Of a stretch of 10,139 bases of DNA, positions 6,359 to 10,139 are shown piece by piece. The notes beneath the pieces were generated by a model. The model did no database searches. It saw only the letters and a list, made by a program, of their open reading frames with translations, and was not told where the DNA came from. Source of the stretch: Blautia sp. (lineage in GTDB: Bacteria > Bacillota > Clostridia > Lachnospirales > Lachnospiraceae); assembly GCA_017420455.1 (NCBI GenBank), contig JAFOJB010000380.1, forward strand, positions 1-10,139. The letters are read 5' to 3'. Position numbers and translations under genes: made by a program. How positions within the stretch are numbered: position 1 is the first letter of the stretch; every line of letters begins with the position of its first letter.

Positions 6359-7387
6359 ATGAAACGTAGGAAGATCATGGCCTGCCTTACAGCACTGGCA
6401 GCGGCGGCTGCTCTTATGTCCATGCCTGTACTGGCAGAGGAAGCAGCTCAGGATACATATATCAGCGAGCTTACGGGGGAACCGGTCAGCGCTTCCCTGA
6501 AGGATCAGCGGCCTGTTGCGGTCATGGTGGATAATGAGTCGATCGCCTATCCTCATTATGGCACAGCTGATGCAGATGTGGTCTATGAGCTGATGAACAG
6601 TACGGCGAACGGGCATATTACCAGGCTGATGGCTGTCGTAAAGGACTGGGGAAAGATCACCCAGCTCGGCAGCATCCGGAGCTGCCGTCCTACCAATATC
6701 ATGATGGCTGCAGAATGGAACGCCGTACTTTGCCATGACGGGGGTCCCTTCTATGTGGATACCTATTTCGCGCAGGATTACGCAAGGGATCATTTTTCCG
6801 GTACCTTCTCCAGGGTGAACAACGGAAAAGACTGGGAATTCACGGAGTACTGTCTGAGCGGAGATCTGGAACAGAACTTCAGCAGTACCGGTGTCAGCAG
6901 GACATACAATTCCTTCGCCCCGGAAGGGAACCGCCATTTCCGTTTTATGACCTACGGGACAGAGAAAGACATGAGCCTCTGCCTTGGAACTTTCGGGACA
7001 CAGACAGCGGTCCTTCCCTTTGAACATACGAATTCCACTCTGAGATATAATGCAGAAACACGTACGTATGATTATTACTGCTACGGAAACCTGCATACCG
7101 ATGCGGAGACCGGGAAGGTGATGACCTTTAAGAACGCCCTGATCCTGAAATGCCCCTATACCCTGTATGACGCGAATGGATACATGGTTTATAATGTAGT
7201 ACAGCAGGATCTTCCCGGCTACTATCTGTGCAATGGCTATGCCCAGCCCATCACCTGGTCTAAAACCTCGGAATCTGCTGTCACGACCTATGCGGATATT
7301 GAAGGAGATGAACTGGCGCTGAATCCCGGAAAAATCTATATCTGCCTTGTCCCGGACGACAAATGGGACAGCCTGGCACTCAGCTGA
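6359..7387 (+). CDS. Secreted DUF3048 domain-containing protein (YerB-like)
   Basis: A 342-residue exported protein. Residues 1-26 are a typical signal peptide: basic MKRRK, a hydrophobic Ala/Leu stretch, and a likely type I cut after VLA (residues 24-26). There is no lipobox cysteine, unlike the lipoprotein YerB of Bacillus. From about residue 50 the protein follows the DUF3048 pattern: RPVAVMVDN, then ADADVVYELM, ITRLMAV, then the GSIRSCRPTNI block with the conserved Arg pair, and later HDGG. The C-terminal part (about 220-342) fits the second YerB domain. The biochemical role of the family is not known to me. The ATG at 6359 has AAGGAGAG upstream; the same frame is open to 6290 but those residues lie over the promoter. 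It forms a single-gene unit with its own promoter. It ends 14 bp before the inverted-repeat element at 7401. Confidence 0.9.
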   Translation: MKRRKIMACLTALAAAAALMSMPVLAEEAAQDTYISELTGEPVSASLKDQRPVAVMVDNESIAYPHYGTADADVVYELMNSTANGHITRLMAVVKDWGKITQLGSIRSCRPTNIMMAAEWNAVLCHDGGPFYVDTYFAQDYARDHFSGTFSRVNNGKDWEFTEYCLSGDLEQNFSSTGVSRTYNSFAPEGNRHFRFMTYGTEKDMSLCLGTFGTQTAVLPFEHTNSTLRYNAETRTYDYYCYGNLHTDAETGKVMTFKNALILKCPYTLYDANGYMVYNVVQQDLPGYYLCNGYAQPITWSKTSESAVTTYADIEGDELALNPGKIYICLVPDDKWDSLALS

Positions 7388-7400
7388 GCAGACGCCGGTC

Positions 7401-7550
7401 TGTTACAGTTCACGGCCTCGCCGGCCGGAGACTGTAACCCTTTGACAGCGATTGAGTCCCGGGAACGGACATTATAAGGCGGACGGGCGAGGAGACGACC
7501 GCCCTGAAAACACATGCAATCTCCATCCGCTGAGGCCGTGAACTGTAACA
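7401..7550. repeat. 150-bp element bounded by 19-bp perfect inverted repeat
   Basis: TGTTACAGTTCACGGCCTC (7401-7419) is the exact reverse complement of 7532-7550, enclosing 112 bp. Within it, ACTGTAAC at 7431-7438 can also pair with GTTACAGT at 7402-7409, giving a small local hairpin with GGCC/GGCC inside. The core has further GC stems (for example GGGCG at 7485-7489 with CGCCC at 7500-7504). The ends are TG...CA, but no flanking target duplication is seen. It could be a small structured RNA, an unusual termination region for the DUF3048 gene, or a dispersed repeat. No open frame of coding character is present. Confidence 0.6.
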
Positions 7551-7567
7551 ACCCTGCAGGGTTTTCT
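7550..7567 (+). terminator. Short palindrome with T-run, possible weak terminator
   Basis: AACCCTGCAGGGTT (7550-7563) is a perfect palindrome followed by TTCT. It abuts the right arm of the 7401-7550 inverted repeat and precedes the thrS promoter, so it is the best candidate for ending DUF3048 transcripts. The stem is short and the T-run weak. Confidence 0.35.
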
Positions 7568-7587
7568 GAAAAAAAACAGATATCCCC

Positions 7588-7616
7588 TTGAAATTCCGGA
7601 AAATAAATGATATGAT
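7588..7616 (+). promoter_or_regulatory. Sigma-A-like promoter of the thrS T-box transcript
   Basis: TTGAAA (7588-7593), exactly 17 bp, then TATGAT (7611-7616). The start would be near 7623, directly before the first T-box stem. The match to consensus and the position make it the likely sole promoter of thrS. Confidence 0.75.
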
Positions 7617-7622
7617 GCACTT

Positions 7623-7923
7623 CAGATAAAACGTTGAAGAGACCAGTAGAACGCAGGAAGACTTCCAGAGAGAGATGGAAAGCTGGAAACATCTTAAGCC
7701 GTCCGCGTGTCGAAGACCAGCTCTGAGTGGCGCCAATCACGCCCGCCGGCCGCGTTATCAGCCATAAATGAGAGTCCGGAGGAAGCTTTGAAGGATTCAT
7801 AAAAGTTTTTATGAAAAGCTCTGAAGAAGCACAGAAAAGATTTTTCCGGGAAGACGGGTGGAACCGCGAATACATTTGTGTATTCGTCCCTTCTGACAGT
7901 TGTACTGGCAGAAGGGATTTTTT
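7623..7923 (+). ncRNA. T-box leader (threonine-specific) upstream of thrS
   Basis: A cis-acting RNA that senses uncharged tRNA and lets transcription continue into thrS when tRNA-Thr charging is low. Stem I spans about 7640-7730: GAAGAGACCAGTAGA, arm ACGCAGGA pairing with TCCGCGT, and a distal stem TTCCAG (7663-7668)/CTGGAA (7683-7688) holding the AGAGAGA loop. The likely specifier is ACC (7716-7718), a Thr codon, followed 6 nt later by GAGT as usual. The conserved T-box is GGGTGGAACCGCG (7856-7868). The antiterminator pairs GGG (7856-7858) with CCC (7888-7890) and CGAATAC (7867-7873) with GTATTCG (7880-7886), leaving the bulge UGGAACCG. The bulge UGGA predicts a tRNA ending UCCA. Downstream is a competing terminator, and thrS follows, which agrees with the specifier. 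Confidence 0.93.
7888..7923 (+). terminator. T-box intrinsic terminator
   Basis: CCCTTCTG (7888-7895) pairs with CAGAAGGG (7909-7916), extended inside by CAGT/ACTG around a TGT loop, and is followed by ATTTTTT (7917-7923). Its left arm includes the CCC that the antiterminator needs, so the two structures exclude each other. Confidence 0.92.
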
Positions 7924-8037
7924 GTGCGATAAAGCCGCCAGACGTGCGCCGTGCCTGCACGAGCGCGAACGGTCATCGAAGGGCGTGCCCTGAGATGGAC
8001 TGCCAGGTGTTTCCTTCCGCCAGGTTTTCAGATTTAT

Positions 8038-8090
8038 GATCCCGGTGCAGAAAGAGAGCATTCTTCGGAACGGTCTTTCTGCCGTGGATC
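8038..8090 (+). promoter_or_regulatory. Strong leader hairpin between T-box terminator and thrS
   Basis: GATCC (8038-8042) pairs with GGATC (8086-8090), GCAGAAAGA (8047-8055) with TCTTTCTGC (8074-8082), and the tip TTC-TTCG-GAA (8061-8070) forms a stable UUCG tetraloop. No T-run follows, so it is not a terminator. It sits in an unusually long stretch (7924-8131, 208 nt) between the T-box terminator and the thrS start that otherwise shows no gene. It could stabilise the processed thrS message or set its translation. Confidence 0.5.
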
Positions 8091-8131
8091 ACAGCACATC
8101 ATTTGGCTGCAGTGCAGCAGGAGGTAAAACC

Positions 8132-10139
8132 ATGATCATTACGTTGAAAGATGGAAGTACGAAGGAATACTCCCGGCCGATGTCCGTTTACGAGATCGCG
8201 CTGGATATCAGCGAAGGCCTTGCCAGGGCAGCCTGCGCAGGGGAAGTGGATGGAAAGGTGAAAGACCTGCGGACAGTCCTGGATTCGGACTGCGCCCTCA
8301 ATATCCTGACCTTCGATTCCGATGAAGGAAAGAAAGTCTACCGCCATACCTGTGCCCATGTACTGGCAGAAGCAGTAAAGAATCTTTATCCGGACGCGAA
8401 GCTCACCATCGGGCCGGCTATCGCAGACGGTTTCTATTATGATTTTGATATGCAGAGCCTGGACCGTGCCGCCCTGGACGAGATCGAAAAAGAAATGAAA
8501 AAGATCATCAAAAAGGGTGAGAAGCTGGAATACTTTACCCTGGAAAGGGCAGAAGCGATCAAACTCATGGAGGAGCGGAACGAGCCTTATAAGGTAGAGC
8601 TGATCAATGATCTTCCGGAGGATGCGGTCCTTTCCTTCTACAGACAGGGAGATTTTGTAGATCTGTGCGCAGGTCCTCATCTGATGAGCACAAAGCCGAT
8701 CAAGGCCTTCAAGCTGATCTCTTCTTCCGGCGCGTACTGGAGAGGCGACGAGCATAACAAAATGCTGACCAGAATCTATGGTACGGCTTATACAAAGAAG
8801 GATGAACTGGAAGAGTACCTGGCTTATCTGGCAGATATCAAGAACCGCGACCACAATAAGCTGGGAAGAGAAATGGATCTGTTTACGACGGTAGACGTAA
8901 TCGGGCAGGGGCTTCCGCTGTTCATGCCGAAGGGAACCAAAATGATCCAGAAGATGCAGCGCTGGATCGAGGACCTGGAGGATTATGAGTGGGGTTATGT
9001 AAGAACCAGAACGCCGCTCATGGCAAAATCCACCTTATATAAGATTTCCGATCACTGGTACCATTATAAAGATGGCATGTTTGTATTCGGATATGATAAC
9101 AAAGAGGATCTGAATAATGCCGCGGACGCCGGAAGGGAGATCCATGGCGTGGAGGATCTGGCCATGATCGAGAACGACACGGACAGCGATGTATATGCCC
9201 TTCGTCCCATGACCTGTCCGTTCCAGTATTACGTGTACAAAGCCAGACAGAAGAGCTACCGTGATCTTCCCTATCGTATGGGCGAGACCTCTACACTGTT
9301 CCGTAATGAGGATTCCGGTGAGATGCACGGCCTGACCAGAGTGCGTCAGTTCACGATCTCCGAGGGACATCTGGTATGTACGCCGGAGCAGATCGAGGAT
9401 GAATTCAAGGGATGTGTGAATCTGGCGAAATACTGCCTGACTACACTCGGACTTCAGGATGATGTGACGTACCGTTTCTCCAAATGGGACCCGAATGATT
9501 CCGGGAAATATCTGGGAACGGCCGAGGAATGGAACCGTGTGCAGGATGCCATGAGAAAGATCCTGGATGATATCGGACTGGAGTATACGGAGGCAGATGG
9601 AGAAGCCGCCTTCTACGGACCGAAGCTGGATATCCAGGCAAAGAATGTTTACGGAAAAGAAGATACCATGATCACGGTACAGCTGGATATGTTCCTGGCT
9701 GAGCGCTATGATATGTACTATATCGACAAGGAAGGAAACAAGGCACGTCCTTATATCATTCATCGCACCTCCATGGGCTGCTATGAGAGAACGCTGGCAT
9801 GGCTGATCGAGAAGTACGCAGGCAAGTTCCCCACCTGGCTGTGCGCGGAGCAGGTCCGTATCCTGCCGATCTCCGAGAAGTATTTTGACTACGCGGAGAA
9901 GGTCCGCAAGGAACTGCGCGCGAACGGCGTCGACGTTACGGTCGATCAGCGCGCGGAGAAGATCGGTCTGAAGATCCGCGAGGCCCGTATGGATAAGATT
10001 CCGTATATGCTGGTGGTCGGCGCCAAGGAAGAGGAAGAAGGAACGGTCTCTGTGAGAAGCCGTTTTGCCGGCGATGAAGGCTCCAGGCCCATTCAGGAAT
10101 TTGTGGATGCCATCTGCGAAGAAATCCGTACGAAGACCA
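8132..10139 (+). CDS. thrS: Threonyl-tRNA synthetase (3' end cut by window edge)
   Basis: Cytoplasmic class II synthetase joining Thr to tRNA-Thr. The 669 codons seen hold all domains: TGS at 1-60; editing domain with HTCAH (72-76) and CAGPH (179-183), which removes Ser-tRNA(Thr); catalytic core from about 245; anticodon-binding domain from about 575. Zinc ligands are Cys362 (MTCP), His413 and His544 (IHRT). Motif 2 shows FRNEDSG (390-396) and motif 3 GCYERTLAW (549-557). The start ATG is preceded by AGGAGG (8119-8124). There is no stop before the window end, but the C-terminus is near its expected place. Compared with the E. coli-type enzyme the core is divergent: CPFQ instead of CPGH, ISEGH instead of QDDAH, and TMITVQLD instead of QCGTVQLD. 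There is also an acidic insertion of about 25 residues near 321-353. Controlled by the T-box upstream. Confidence 0.97.
   Translation, partial: MIITLKDGSTKEYSRPMSVYEIALDISEGLARAACAGEVDGKVKDLRTVLDSDCALNILTFDSDEGKKVYRHTCAHVLAEAVKNLYPDAKLTIGPAIADGFYYDFDMQSLDRAALDEIEKEMKKIIKKGEKLEYFTLERAEAIKLMEERNEPYKVELINDLPEDAVLSFYRQGDFVDLCAGPHLMSTKPIKAFKLISSSGAYWRGDEHNKMLTRIYGTAYTKKDELEEYLAYLADIKNRDHNKLGREMDLFTTVDVIGQGLPLFMPKGTKMIQKMQRWIEDLEDYEWGYVRTRTPLMAKSTLYKISDHWYHYKDGMFVFGYDNKEDLNNAADAGREIHGVEDLAMIENDTDSDVYALRPMTCPFQYYVYKARQKSYRDLPYRMGETSTLFRNEDSGEMHGLTRVRQFTISEGHLVCTPEQIEDEFKGCVNLAKYCLTTLGLQDDVTYRFSKWDPNDSGKYLGTAEEWNRVQDAMRKILDDIGLEYTEADGEAAFYGPKLDIQAKNVYGKEDTMITVQLDMFLAERYDMYYIDKEGNKARPYIIHRTSMGCYERTLAWLIEKYAGKFPTWLCAEQVRILPISEKYFDYAEKVRKELRANGVDVTVDQRAEKIGLKIREARMDKIPYMLVVGAKEEEEGTVSVRSRFAGDEGSRPIQEFVDAICEEIRTKT

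Noticed and set aside
7471..7476. TATAAT on the minus strand inside the inverted-repeat element
   Set aside because: No -35-like sequence at 16-18 bp upstream; the TTGACA at 7442-7447 on the plus strand also has no -10 at a fitting distance.
7401..7550. Transposable MITE with target-site duplication
   Set aside because: The terminal inverted repeats are present but flanking bases (CGGTC and ACCCT) show no duplication, so mobility is not supported.
7811..7993. Plus-strand 60-codon frame
   Set aside because: It runs through the T-box antiterminator and terminator, has no good ribosome binding site, and its sequence is explained by RNA structure.
7336..8061. Minus-strand open frame of 241 codons across the non-coding region
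   Set aside because: It overlaps the T-box, its terminator and the thrS promoter on the other strand and has no domain-like sequence.

Overview
The window looks like chromosomal DNA from a low-to-moderate GC Firmicute, most likely a gut-type Clostridia (Lachnospiraceae-like). The grounds are strong AGGAGG-type ribosome binding sites, sigma-A-like promoters, a T-box leader in front of thrS, and a threonyl-tRNA synthetase of the divergent clostridial type. No phage, insertion sequence, CRISPR array, tRNA or rRNA is visible.

Layout. (1) Positions 99-4290, plus strand: a WYL-domain regulator, then birA (biotin protein ligase/repressor) 2 bp later, then an alanyl-tRNA editing protein (AlaX-like) interrupted by an in-frame TAG at codon 29, then an amidohydrolase. 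(2) Positions 4305-4393: a nested inverted repeat that acts as terminator between convergent genes. (3) Positions 4402-6036, minus strand: an acyl-CoA synthetase of the AMP-forming family. (4) Positions 6037-6358: a divergent intergenic region with back-to-back promoters, a palindrome near the minus-strand start site, and a 55-bp hairpin. (5) Positions 6359-7387, plus strand: a secreted DUF3048 (YerB-like) protein. (6) Positions 7388-8131: a 744-bp non-coding stretch holding a 19-bp inverted repeat around a GC-rich core, a promoter, a threonine-type T-box with its terminator, and a further strong hairpin. (7) Position 8132 to the window end: thrS, open at the right edge and probably only a few codons short of its end.

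How the genes work together. Two of the seven genes serve tRNA charging fidelity or supply (AlaX-like and ThrRS), and ThrRS is predicted to be induced by uncharged tRNA-Thr. BirA attaches biotin to carboxylases and may repress biotin genes. The acyl-CoA synthetase and the DUF3048 protein are separate transcription units with their own promoters. No multi-gene defence or biosynthetic system is evident.

The points most worth following are: the amber codon in an otherwise intact alaX gene; two 55-bp palindromic elements (2116-2170 and 6096-6150) that are 40/55 identical without gaps and suggest a dispersed REP-like family; and the inverted-repeat element at 7401-7550 with competing pairings.
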